A stretch of 64,000 nt of DNA from Linanthus parryae. Its lineage: Eukaryota > Streptophyta > Magnoliopsida > Ericales > Polemoniaceae. How positions within the stretch are numbered: the stretch's first letter is position 1; each line of letters opens with the position of its first letter. The DNA lies in contig JALGPY010000014.1 of assembly GCA_023055425.1 (NCBI GenBank), positions 1,056,501 to 1,120,500 of the forward strand, in the 5' to 3' direction. Below, in pieces: positions 14,955 through 29,560 of this stretch. Below the pieces are notes generated by a model. The model had not been told where the DNA came from, searched no databases, and saw only the letters and a list, made by a program, of their open reading frames with translations. The translations under genes were made by a program, and so were the position numbers.

Positions 14955-15045
14955 CCTATGCTGAGATGCCTTGTGCTGACTAATCATTTATCATTTTCCG
15001 AGATGCCGAGATGCCTTGTGCTGACTAATCATTTATCATTTTCAG
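14955..15045. repeat. Short tandem duplication in the leader intron
   Basis: GAGATGCCTTGTGCTGACTA followed by ATCATTTATCATTTTC occurs twice in succession with a period of about 46 nt. The copies are nearly identical, so the event is young. Confidence 0.8.
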
Positions 15046-15850
15046 TTAATCTGTGCTATAGACAAAACTTCCCACTAACAGGAATGTGGCAAACCCATCT
15101 ATGGAACAAATACATACCCACACAAAACACGACAAACACTCGTAGATGAGATCACATATAGAACTCCCTGCCCAACTCGGAAGCAAACATTAATTGCTAC
15201 TGATTAGGGATAAGCCAAAAGGGTAGTTACCCTCTCAACTCGAAGTATCTATCCATTAAACAGCAAGTAAAATTCTTACTTAGATTGATCAAATAGCTGA
15301 ACCTGAAGCAACTAAAACCATCAACTCCTACTTAGCTACGACAAAGCCACTTCATTTAAAGACAAAAAACATTCACAAAGACAACAAATACACAGAAAGA
15401 TCCATTTCGGCAACAAAACCCGTCCGAATCGGAATTCAACTTCCACTAAACATAGAATCACACACATGCAAACAGATATAACCCTAATTACGCCCTCCTA
15501 CACACAGATATCCACAATCAAAGCCCTAATTTAGCTGAATCAACACGAGAAATCAAATGAACTGATGCGAAACCCTAGAAGCTGAATCGAGCATAAAAAC
15601 ACCAAATCAAGGGCTCCAAACAAGCGTGTGATGCATATACATACCTCGTAGAGCTAAATCAACGATTGATTCTGCATTTGGGAGCTGAATCGAAGCCTGC
15701 AACTTTGAGGAATCGAAGGGTTAAAGTTTGAAAAAAAAGGGAAAAATTAGGGAAGAAGAAGAAGAAGATTGTGAGATTTGATTTTGTGAGTTCGGAGCTC
15801 GAACACGAATAGCTTCATAGAGCCATGGAGGACGAAAATGTTCGGTGAGA

Positions 15851-15860
15851 TTTATATATA
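15851..15860 (-). promoter_or_regulatory. TATA box of the At2g19390-like gene
   Basis: The minus strand reads TATATATAAA, about 30 nt upstream of the inferred transcription start near 15825 and directly before the pyrimidine-rich leader. It is the only good TATA motif in the right place. Confidence 0.6.
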
Positions 15861-18800
15861 ATCGGCTGGAAATGACTTGGCTTTTGGGATATTATCTATT
15901 TGCCCCCACCCATGTGGAATCTCAACGGGTTGCATTTAGGGAATTTCCTGTTTTGTTGGGGTTGTTTTTGGGTTAATGTGTTCAGTCGGCTTAGACAGCT
16001 CATGACTTTGTTGTTAGGAATTTGCAATAACTTCCTTCAAGTCTTGGTAGAATTTCAGTTTTCTACCCTAACTATTGGGGGAAATTGTGTTTATTGAACA
16101 CTAGTTTATGTGGTTTCTCATTCTCGTTGTTCATTAGTTGAGCTAGGACTCGACTTTTCTGTAGGGGTGGGAATTTGTGTTGTTGATCTTATAAGGCGAG
16201 TCAAACAGTCGAGTAGGTAATGCCTAGCTACTGGCGTAGGAATCTAGAATCTGCTTAACAGAACAGTCAGATATCGCACAATAGCACGTGACATCAAAAA
16301 CACTGTTCACATGATTTATCAATCATCAGATAATAATCAGATAGTTGAAAAAATGTTAAAATTGACACTAGCGACCTATAAAGACGCAAATTGTAATTGC
16401 GGAAATTTGGAAATTAGAGTTCCCTTGCCTGAAAGTAGTTAAGGCAAACAACCATCTGAAACGAGGCACGAATACGGTTGATGCTGGTAAGCCTGGTTGG
16501 ACCTTACCACCATATTATACTAAATTACTCTGTGCCATGTTCGTGTCACTTTATTGTGTCAACACCATATTGTTGCTCTTACTATGAGTACTTGCTTATA
16601 TTCGTTGATCGCTTCTATGTCAAACTCTTCTTCTGAAATGAAATTCTTCTTAGAGTTTGGTAATAAATTAAATGTTCAACTGTTAACAATGCTCGTGAGA
16701 TAGTTTCTCGGTGACTGTAATTACTACAATGATCGTCTTCTTAAAGGTTGTCTTCAAGAATAAACAATCGTACTCACATCTGTTAGTTGGTCAAACACGT
16801 TACACAAAAAAACTTTAATGACAAGTACAAATGTTACTTCTTTATTGGACTACCAAGGCCAACAGTTTTACTAGTAACTGCATGATGAGACTCGTGACAA
16901 CCAATGCATATATTTTTTGATTAGTCGGCTCGACCCTCTATAATAATTATAATCTAAATAATATTTATACTGATTGCCTTACGAGAATGCATTTATTTTT
17001 TGACAGCGCAGTGTTTTATCGCAACTCTACCACAAGCAAGTACTTCCTCTGTTTCTTCTCTTTCAATTGAGAGAAAAATGGCACATTTATTAGGAACCAA
17101 TGATATTTTACACATTTACCCCTGATGATTCATAAAGTAGTGTGAACACATCAATTTATGGTACATGATTAAACTGATGTTAGAAGGGTAAAAAGTCGTT
17201 CAGTTGCCAAAACTTGCCAAAAATGGAATGTAAAAGAAAAGAAACTTCCGTTTTAGGACAAGTAAGCTGAAAGAGAATAAACAGTGGCAGTAATACTTTT
17301 TTGAGGAAGAGCAAGTAATACTTATAGTGACAAAGTTTGTTAAATAGTATAGACAAGTCACTCATTTCACTGTACATATCTATCAATCAAAGCGCTCTAT
17401 TACGTATAATGATGTATTGTCTTCACAATATAACATCTACTTCACCTCACATATATAATGACTCTTTCATGCAACCCAAAGAAAATATCGCATCATATAT
17501 TATCTTATTTGTTTGCATACGTGAAGAAGCAATGAATTCTATTGGTAACTACAGAAAGCTTGGCAAATGCTCTCGCAGTAAGGCAAGTTGATCTTATTCG
17601 AAGTTTGAGTGATACGATCACAATTACACAAGTTCGAATTCGTTTCAATTTAAATAGATCACACATGAATTTTGAAAACTCCATATTCGAGCGGGACCAA
17701 ATTCGAACTTGGGTCACGCTAGATATTTGCTAAGGTAAGATTCACACATGTGTTATTTAACTAAATGTTCCAATATCCCACTAGTTATGTGTAACTACTA
17801 ATAAACATACTTTTAATGGTTCTAAAGTTTTGTTATCATGTGTTTAATTTATAATTTATTAAATTTAAATAAAATATGTGTAAAACATGGGTGAGACACG
17901 AATATCATGTATAGAGTAATTTAAATCCGCTAAATAATCATGATGAATTTAATTATTTAACTCTTTTAACCGGGTCGACTTGTTAAATGCACATTTATGA
18001 TGTGGCTGTTTCGGAGGGAGGATTTTTGGGTTTGGTTAACCAAACATGTTGGATGTCTGAGAGGGGGGTTGGGTTTTGGTAATTATGGTGGCTGAGAGGG
18101 AAGGATTCGATTGCCGGTTGAATAAAAGCTTTTTTTTGACGTACACACATTACTCTGGGCACTCTTTTGATGTCGTACCCCGGCTTCTTTCATCTCTGGT
18201 GATCGGCTGGTTGTAAGGTCGATGTTCGGGTTACACAAATTGTTTGCGTACATTATTTTTATTTTGTGTTTTGATTGGAACCAAATTAAATATATATACA
18301 CACACACACACACTCAACCAAACACTCACCATCCACTTGTGGACCGAAAATTATGCAACATCATCCTAGTCGAACAGGTCTCCCCTCCTGCCTCATCACC
18401 GGCTCCCTCACCGTTCACCAACACGTCATTTCCTCCTCTCGGACATCGGAATGGTCTAGCATTCGACGGGCCACCAATCCACCACGAGCATCGCCCATTC
18501 CACCCGCCCACGGCCCTTTATGCCCATCTCATCGCCCTAACAATCCATGCACCGGTGAATCCCAAACCTTAAAAAATATCATTTTCGATCAGGACCAACC
18601 AAGCCCCTCTCCAAAACAACGTCGATATGAATGTGTATATAAAATTCAATACAAGGATTTAAACGGATTTAAAACGTATATTGATACATTGGTACTCACA
18701 TTGACATATGAGCATGTCAGCATCCAATATGAATCATATCAGTTGTCATTCTTATTCTCTGATATCAAGATACATAAATATTATTTTCCGGTGGGTCGTA

Positions 18801-21093
18801 AAGTTAGTCATGACAAAGTTACACAAACTAAATAAACATTTTGACTAGGGGTACAGTATTTATCCGATAAGCAACATACAATTTGTGATAAGTCAAAGTT
18901 ATTTGAAATGGCGTCCTCATAAACCATATAAAAATACAGTAATTAGCGTTTCGGATGAGAGAAAATTATCAAATCATGGGATTACATCTGTGCAGCTTGG
19001 CTACGTGGATTGTGGTTCCATATATATCTAAAATGTCGTGAGTTATTTGTGTGTAAAATACGCTCCTGTTGCACCTAATTTTGTGTGCAGTGTTTATATG
19101 CTCCAATTTGGCCGAATGTACAATGTTGTGAATATTGAAAGTGTCTTACAATCACTCTGGCCTCACATGCACATACGAACTCCAAACGAACAATGCATTG
19201 AAAAAAATGCACTCTTCCCATCTTAAACCCCTACGTATCACCAGGTTATTCAAAAATGCCATTTTGAGCGTATCTTCTGATTCTTTAGAATTTCCAAATA
19301 TGGAAAATTTCTACAACAAAAATACAACTATACCCTTAATGAAAAAAACCCACCACAATCTATAATTGGGCCTAACTAATTAGTATTACCAAAATAATCC
19401 AAATACATAAACCTGATTGACAATAAGTAGACTAATTAACCCACATATAACACTATCAGATGACCTAATTCTATCATTATCTCCTCATTCTTCAATTGTT
19501 CTTCACCTCACACTCAACCCCCCAGATAGAGAGACGGTGGAAGAGAAAAAGCCTCCATCCCATTTCGGACAAGAGAAAGATAGAGAGAGAGACGGAGGAA
19601 GGAGATCGATCGGTTTCTCCACCACTGATCTTCTCATCTCCATCTCTCTGTTCGTCTTTGTCGTCCGATGAAGAGGCAGAGGATCTCCCCGTTGCCGCCG
19701 CCTCCAGAAACAAAAAGAATGCATCGAAGAACAGTGTAGATCGACTCAGAAATCACCAGGAAAGAAAGAGAGTGAAGGCAGAGAGTAGATCGGCGTTGAG
19801 GAGGTCGGTCGACGTTCGTGGCAGCGGCGAGTTCGACGACGCCGGTGTCCTGCGGTGGCGTCCTCCTCTTGCTCTTCTTCTTCTCTAGCTCTTCTTCTTT
19901 CTTATTCTCCTACTTTCTGTAGAACGATTATCTCTCACTTGTTTTTGCTATAGATCTGTTAAATTTTAATATTTTGTGATTGTCTCTCACTTGTTTTGCA
20001 ATAGATCTTTTAAATGTTAATGTTTTGTGATTTTGAATTTGTTCTTGGTGATTGTTCTAGTGTGTTCTCGTTGATAAATTTTGAGATATGGACTGGAGGA
20101 GGAAGATGAGAGAGGGTGGAATTAATAAAAGAACAAAGGGTAATATAGTCATTTGTGGGAGTTTCTTAATCCCGTGCCCTCAATTTTTTTGAAGAAACAA
20201 GAGATACGGAGGGAGTACAATAGTTGGCATCATTATTTTTTGTTCTCCACTTTGATTCAGTGGTTGATTGGTAAAACGATGCAAGATACTGTTAGTACTT
20301 ATACTTCTCATTTCATAAATATTAGAAAATGAATGTAGTTATACGAAATTAGAAAATTATTTTGAGAATCTCGTGTCATTTTGCTAGTCTAATCACTCAG
20401 TTAAACGTGTTAAAAATTACACATATTTTAGGAAAAATGAAGTATATAAGGGTGAATTTAACTTAAAAAAGATTCTTCAAATGAAGCATTAGAATATAAT
20501 ATAAAAACTAAGCTTCTATATCATTTTTACCTGAACAGCTAAATATTACTAATAATTTGACACTTATAGCATCAAAGTCAATCTAGCTCGACTTTCATAC
20601 ATATGTTTCTGAAGAATTGACTTTCGTACTTAATTTGTATTGACTACTCATGTACTTTTAATAAATTGACAATTTTGCCCACGCATCCTGTAATCGAATT
20701 TGACGTTCACTAAACCATCACTAGTAAATTTTTGTTTATGTTATTAAATAGTCCGCAATAATCTACAAGAAACGTCAATTTTAAGGTCAACCATGTAGAA
20801 TAATTTAAGTAGTTCGTCTCTATTGATTTGCTCCAAGAGAAGTATACACTGGAAAAATAGGATCGGTGTTGCAAGATGGTGATAATGGTGGCCTTGGTTT
20901 TTGTGATATCCAGGCCGAAACTAAGAAATGTCATTTCTAGGCTTCTTCGACATGAATACTTTCTTCTATAGCAAGTTTTGAAAGGTCGTTGCTTCAAAAA
21001 TGGAAACTTTGAATATGCTAAACACCACCCTTGTTCTCATGGGGTTGGTAGAGTATTTGTCGGTTCTTTTTTCCCCCCAACATGGAGATCTGA
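15861..21093. other. AT-rich intergenic DNA with repeat debris
   Basis: I found no gene. Open frames here (for example 18353-18835 and 19496-19888) are proline- or serine-rich by-products of C-rich or GA-rich DNA and match no family I know. The 19.48-19.90 kb stretch is GA/CT-rich and looks like a leader or transposon end. A sequence ending ACGGAGGGAGTA at about 20207-20218 resembles one end of a Stowaway-type MITE without a clear partner. A CA microsatellite lies at 18298-18314. Confidence 0.5.
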
Positions 21094-23920
<2,827 letters not shown>

Positions 23921-23926
23921 TCTCTG

Positions 23927-25479
23927 TGTTGGATATGTGCCCTAGAGGCAATCAATTTATTGTGACAAATATATGGATTTACGATTCATTATGTTATCGA
24001 TATGGAGATATGTTAACATGAATGAAGCCCTTAGAATATAAGTGTTATATTCTTAAATATCCCTAGTCGATTATAATGATTAACAGGACAATCATCTATA
24101 GACTAGTATGGGGTTGGATTGATACGGAGATATCATGATCCAACACATGGGTATGCATTAGGGGTAATGGCATACTGGACTGACCCATCTCCGAGAAGGC
24201 TACATACATGTTATGTTAAGTCACAAGTGCTTCTCGTGGTGCAATGGTATTGTCAGACTTGAAGTCACTAGATTGTCTAGTTGTGGATTATTGTGATCTT
24301 GGTAGCGTCAAACGCTACACCGTAACTGGGGACGTGTACTGGATACAATAAGAAGCAAGCTTAGAAATCGTAGTGGACGTAGATAGAATTTGTCCCTCCC
24401 ACATAACGGGAGCAAATATCCTAGGCCACTCGAGGGATAGTGCTTATAAAATGTCTGGCCAGACTCAAATAAATCAATATAGGATATTGATGTTATTTGC
24501 ACGAATAAGGCTATTCACAGGATTGAGAAACTATGGATTGGATATACGAGTGTGACTTGTATGTCTCGTGTCCAATCCGGATATTGGGACAAAAGGATGA
24601 GACAATTACTTGCACAAGGTTTGTCATGATGACTATTCTATTTGTTGGCTAGAATGGATGTCTTGCTAGAGGCCGCTCCATATTAGTAATAGTTACTACC
24701 AACTAAATAGAACCTATGGGGTCACACGCCATATAGGGGTGAACTAGACTTGAGAATTAATTAATTAATTAATATGATTAATTAATTAGAATGATCAAAT
24801 CGCAACAACTTTCTAACTTAGTAGGACTAATATGCAAGTTGGACTAATCCATGTATAAACATGATTAGGATTTGCCAAGGTGGCCTAATTCATGTAGAGA
24901 CATGATTAGGATTAATTTGCAAATAGAATTAATCCATGTATTGACATGATAAGGACTATTTTGCAAAATGGACTAATCCGAACTTGAGTAGGATTAGGAG
25001 AGGGGTTCTTTATGTAGTAGGACAAGGAGTTGTTGGACTATATAAAGAACACTCCTAGCTTATTTTTCTATCTACACATACACACATCTATATGATAGAG
25101 TAGGAGAGAATAAAGCAAGGAGAGAGAGCAAGTCCCAAGCAAGGGCCGAACCCCCCCTTGGGATCGCCCCCTACCCGTCGGCCTCACAAGGAGGAGCCGC
25201 CCCACCTTGGTGCTCCATTGTTGCATGATTCTTCTTCCTCTTCCTCATTCCGGGCTAGCACCAAGGATTGGAAGATCTAGGATTCAACTCTAGGCGTGGA
25301 TCAACTATAGCGAACGTGACACAATTCGCGTTTGAAGTCATCAAAGGAGAACCCTAAGGTGTGTTATTGATTTCTTCCTTTACCATCGTTATGTCTCTTG
25401 ACTTGTGATCCTTGGAGGGTTTTGCATGGGTTATGATTGTTTGTGTTTCCGTTGCGCATCCATGAATCAAAACCCAACA
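23927..25479 (+). mobile_element. Ty1-copia solo LTR (BARE/Angela-like)
   Basis: It begins TGTTGGATATGTGCCCTAGA and ends AACCCAACA, the inverted TGTTGG..CCAACA ends of copia LTRs. The start is close to that of BARE/Angela LTRs as I remember them. It is flanked by the perfect 5-bp duplication CTCTG (23922-23926 and 25480-25484), which proves an insertion followed by LTR-LTR recombination. It landed 6 bp beyond the end of the neighbouring solo LTR. Confidence 0.85.
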
Positions 25480-25484
25480 CTCTG

Positions 25485-27749
25485 GACAGTAGGAGACCTA
25501 CAATCGATTAAACCCCTCGGGATAGATGGATTTCGGGTAATGTGAATTCAGTCGACCATACCCCAACTTCCTTGCCTATTATCCTTCCTTAAAAGTCTCA
25601 AACTTCATGGAATTCACTTCTTCGTCACGGAGATTCATTCTTCTAAGGTCTTTGTCTACGCCCGGAGAGATTCAAATCATGTTGTCCAACCCAATTAATT
25701 ATGTTGCTCGTCATGGCAACTTAGTTTAGGGCCCACTACATATGCGCAATTTTACATGCAAGTCAGCATATAAACTAGCAACCGGATTCTATACAATTGT
25801 ACATTCTAGTTCAATTCTTGCATGACCAGATATTAAAACGATATGCTATCTCAAACTTTATCCAAAAAAATATTACTTTATGTGGAAGTGTATCATGTCA
25901 GTATTACTGGTTAAAGAAACCCTTTTGCAAATAAAAGTCCCGCTCATCTCTGGCTTATGCGACCTATGCCTTCACCACTAAGAAAGCCTTATTCACTGCT
26001 TCTTCGTGTATCCGAATGGAGCTACGATCTCATTTGGCTTATGTGTTTGTTTCAGACTCCCGACTAGCTCGCCTAGCAACATCAATCAAGTCATTTTAGA
26101 TATGTTACTTGCAGCCCCATCAAAAGACGATAAGACGTTAAATACTCTTATCATTCGACAAATTTGACTTTCCTAAAATTCCACGAAGATGAACTAAATA
26201 TTCATATTTCTTTGCAATTCCCTCACAACCTTCAGTCTACCAGAAGTAACTCATCAACCCCAAACATAATTGGTCACTCATAACCTCGTGGATAAAGATT
26301 CAGCAAAGATTCAATTATCAAGTGAAACTGTGCGTGCCACGGGTGCAAGCATAAATGCAAGGCAGCTTGCATTTTTTGTTTTATACGCTTCATGAAAACT
26401 GATTGCGTCTCGACGACATACTGGATTAATGTGGACAACCACTTCAAATCAAGCTTCATAAATTTGCATGCTATGAATCCGTTCCTAGAGGAAAGCAAAA
26501 TGAGTTTCACCGACACTCAAATGGATATTTTCACATGGGTATACAGGCGTAGAGGTACGTATTGACTGCCAAGTTCTTTGCAGAGTCTTCAGCGTAATCA
26601 TTATCTAGCTGAAGCTCATACGGAAACTTGAGACACAATTGCACTCTTCCGTCATCATAATTTAGTTTTTTTATACAATCAAGTTTCATGGCATCACATA
26701 AGTTAGCAACGACTTCACGTATGCACTGTAATAATTATCCATTTTCTATAAAATGTCGTTTGTTAAAAGAATTTATTTTTATATTTTGTTGGCATTAAAG
26801 TCAACTCAGACCGACTTTCACACTTTGTTTGTCTTGACTAATTATATATTTATATTAAATTGATTTTCTCCCTACTCTCACGATAATTAAACATATGCAT
26901 CTCTTAATTTAGCTTGATTCTTACTAAAAATTCCACTGATTTTTTATTAATGTTGTTAATACAACAGTTTGTAAGAATACTAATTTTAATGTTAATTATG
27001 CACTATCTATTGAGTAGTTCTTCTATCATTGACCAATGAAGTTAAATATTTACTGAACATATGATTAATATGAAATGTTTCAAACTTTATAGACAAAACG
27101 AAAAAGGAATGTGTTTTCCAGGAGCTAGCAGAGAAATAATAATGAAAATTTTTATTTCTATCGCTCATCGGGCCAAACGTTATATTATTCTTACGGTTCT
27201 TATGAAGTAGTAATTTAAAGTAGTTTAGAAAACCAAGTTTGTCAATAATGATATCTCATTATTAGAGCATGCCTTTCCACCATGGCTTCATGCCAGTGGT
27301 TCGGGAGCAAGACGTTGTTCATATACATTTAGGTATGTGTGTACCACCTCTCAGGATAAAGAAAATGGCGTGAAAACGTTCATGACGAGTATTTCAAGAG
27401 TTGTTGCTTAAATGCAAACCCATACGACAGAGGTGTGAGAAAAATAAAGACAATTTGAAGTAACGTGGGACACTTTGGAGGACACTAAAGTCCCCAACTC
27501 ATGCCTTTGGGGGAATTTCATGATTGGTAGAAATATGAGAATAACAATTCTTAGACTAACTGTACTTCAAACTTTATAGAGTCCTAAACCGACTAGAGAT
27601 CTTTATACTGGTAAAATATTAGAAAAGCTACCATCCTGTGTTCTTATTTTCACCCCAAAGAGAAGTGTCACAATAATTATGAAAAATGTGTCTTTCCCCA
27701 AATGCCCCTAAGAGACTTCAAAAACTACAAGTTATATCTCTCACACCTT
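25485..27749. other. Intergenic DNA with possible LINE debris
   Basis: I recognise no intact gene. Around 25935-26060 the plus strand, with one stop, reads like a Cys/His block (CDLCLHH, ESLIHCFFVYP) resembling the zinc-binding segment after a LINE reverse transcriptase. This is weak and could be chance. An 80-codon frame at 26274-26516 (-) is unrecognised. Confidence 0.35.
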
Positions 27750-28227
27750 GGGATGGTAATTGAGTCCGATCCGATTCGATATCCGACATGATCCGACCCT
27801 AATGGAGCGGATCTGATCTGTTTGCAAATGGATCGGATATGGATCACAAGTTTTGTGATTCGTGAAACCCGATCCGATCCGATTAGGTTATCTTACATAA
27901 TAAATTCAATAATATTCATGTGTTAATATGATTCCATATATAATTTTACTATATTTACTTCAGATAACGTACTAAGTTTGATATATAAATATTTTTATTG
28001 TGAATAAATTGATAAAATTATAGATGACAAGTGTATGTTAATCCAATTTTGATTCTAATTCATAATAATCTCGGGTCATATGAACTAAAAGTACTGTTCG
28101 CCATGATCCGGTGGATAATCCGATTCGAATCCGGCAAAATCCGGTCCAAATCCGATCCGATCCAAAACCTTATGGATCGGATCTGGATCTAGGCTGATCT
28201 GATCCAAACCCGATCCGTTGCCATCCC
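27750..28227. mobile_element. GATCCG-rich inverted-repeat element
   Basis: About 478 bp that starts GGGATGGTAA and ends TTGCCATCCC, so the termini are inverted. Both ends are dense in GATCCG / GATCGGAT words and the centre is AT-rich. A related element lies at about 46.96-47.57 kb. I could not define a target duplication. There is no coding capacity, so it is a non-autonomous TIR element of uncertain superfamily. Confidence 0.6.
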
Positions 28228-29560
28228 TACACACACCCTCTTACAGTAACGCCACCATCAGCCACTACCATCACCAGTCTGCCACTCTGTCCCTCGATCC
28301 CTCCCTATCTATCATAGTCTCTCTCACTATTTTACAGCACCACCATCAACGATCAATATCGATAACATCAGATTTGTATAGATTAAAAATTAAAAGTTAC
28401 AACAGATCAAAATATTTTTTTTTTACAATAGATCAAATTTTCCATCACTAACAAAAATATATCCAACATTAATGGAGGTGGAGGAGAAGAAGGACGAGGA
28501 GAAGCAACATAAGAAATAAAAGACACGAAGGAGATGTAGAACCCGATCAATCACCATTGCCTCGTCCGACCACCTCCATATCGAAGCCGCCACCACCTTA
28601 GGGATCATTGTCGCCAGCGCAAATGTCGCCTCGCCCCCGCCAAAATATGTGAAGAGAATCGTATCTTGAATCAACATGAGCGTATATACAAAGAGCGAGG
28701 CAAAAAGTATAAGACTGTGAGAGAAATAAACATACCGGTCTCCGCCGACACCTCATTGAGCCGATCGAAAAAGCCAAAGTTCTCATCGTATGCTTCTTTC
28801 ACAGCCACTTACACCAGCGTCTTCTTCGTCGTCTTTCACGGCAACGACGTCGTCGTGTCTACGCCGGACTCGTCCTCTCGGTCGCCTCTGTTTCTCTCAG
28901 ATTCCCTCTCTCTCGACCTTTTCTATCAACCCCTCTCTCTTTCTTTTTTTATTTCCATGTATGTGTAGTTTGTATTGTGTGAGATATACAAGACTGAACT
29001 GGGGGAGAAAAGAGCGGGTTATTTAGGGTTGTGGTAAAAGTGGGGGTAGTTCTTGTAAGGCCAAATGGTCACTAGACCTTATTAAACTTACTAAAAAAGG
29101 AAATGAAGAAAGAGAAAATACACATCCCAAAATAGAAATTGGAAATAAAAAATGAACATAATGGTACTACTTAGTAGATATGACCACAATTAAGGGGACA
29201 AAAACAGAAATTCTAGAAATAGAATGCTTCCCCATCCACACTATGTTATTGTCCCCAACATATGATTAATTCAGTGTAATCTGTATTGTGTGAGCGATTC
29301 GAGGCTGAATAGAGGAAGAAATGGGTGAGTTAGTTAGGGTTTGGGGTAGAAGAGGGGTATTTCTTGTAAGGACAAATGATCAACAGACATTCTTGAACTT
29401 ACTAAAAAAAGAGATGAAAAGAGACAAAAGAATCGTCCCAAAAAAGAAATTGGGGGAAAAAGAAGAAGAAACAAAGTGGTAGTAGATGACTAGATGATGT
29501 GATCATAGTTAAGGGGCCAAAAACATATAATATTAGTTGGAGGAACGCCGAAGCTCGTCA
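28228..29560. repeat. Two copies of a dispersed repeat module (R1, R2)
   Basis: R1 (about 28770-29250) and a partial copy R2 (about 29275-29550) share the run TTCTTGTAAGG.CAAATG, then ACTTACTAAAAAA and AAGGGG.CAAAAAC. A third copy lies at 42.36-42.83 kb. R1 contains an open frame (28666-28968) made of Ser-rich low-complexity sequence. I do not treat it as a gene because the frame is not kept between copies. The class of repeat is unknown. Confidence 0.55.

Larger units (their letters stand above)
13322..15825 (-). other. 5'UTR exon, leader intron and two uORFs
   Basis: The first, non-coding exon runs from about 15825 to 15645 and ends in CGAG/GTATG. It joins an acceptor at 13324-13323, five nt before the start codon, so the leader intron is about 2.3 kb. 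The exon holds two short upstream frames: ATG at 15818 (23 codons, if the start site includes it) and ATG at 15677 (7 codons, stop at 15656-15654). Both end before the main ATG and could dampen translation. A pyrimidine-rich CTT repeat lies in the exon. Confidence 0.65.

Noticed and set aside
17690..17720. tRNA-like AAATTCGAACTTGGG motif
   Set aside because: A B-box-like word without a matching A box or cloverleaf.
18222..18835. Pro/His-rich frames of 116 and 160 codons
   Set aside because: No domain, no conserved start context, and overlap in two frames; likely chance in C-rich DNA.
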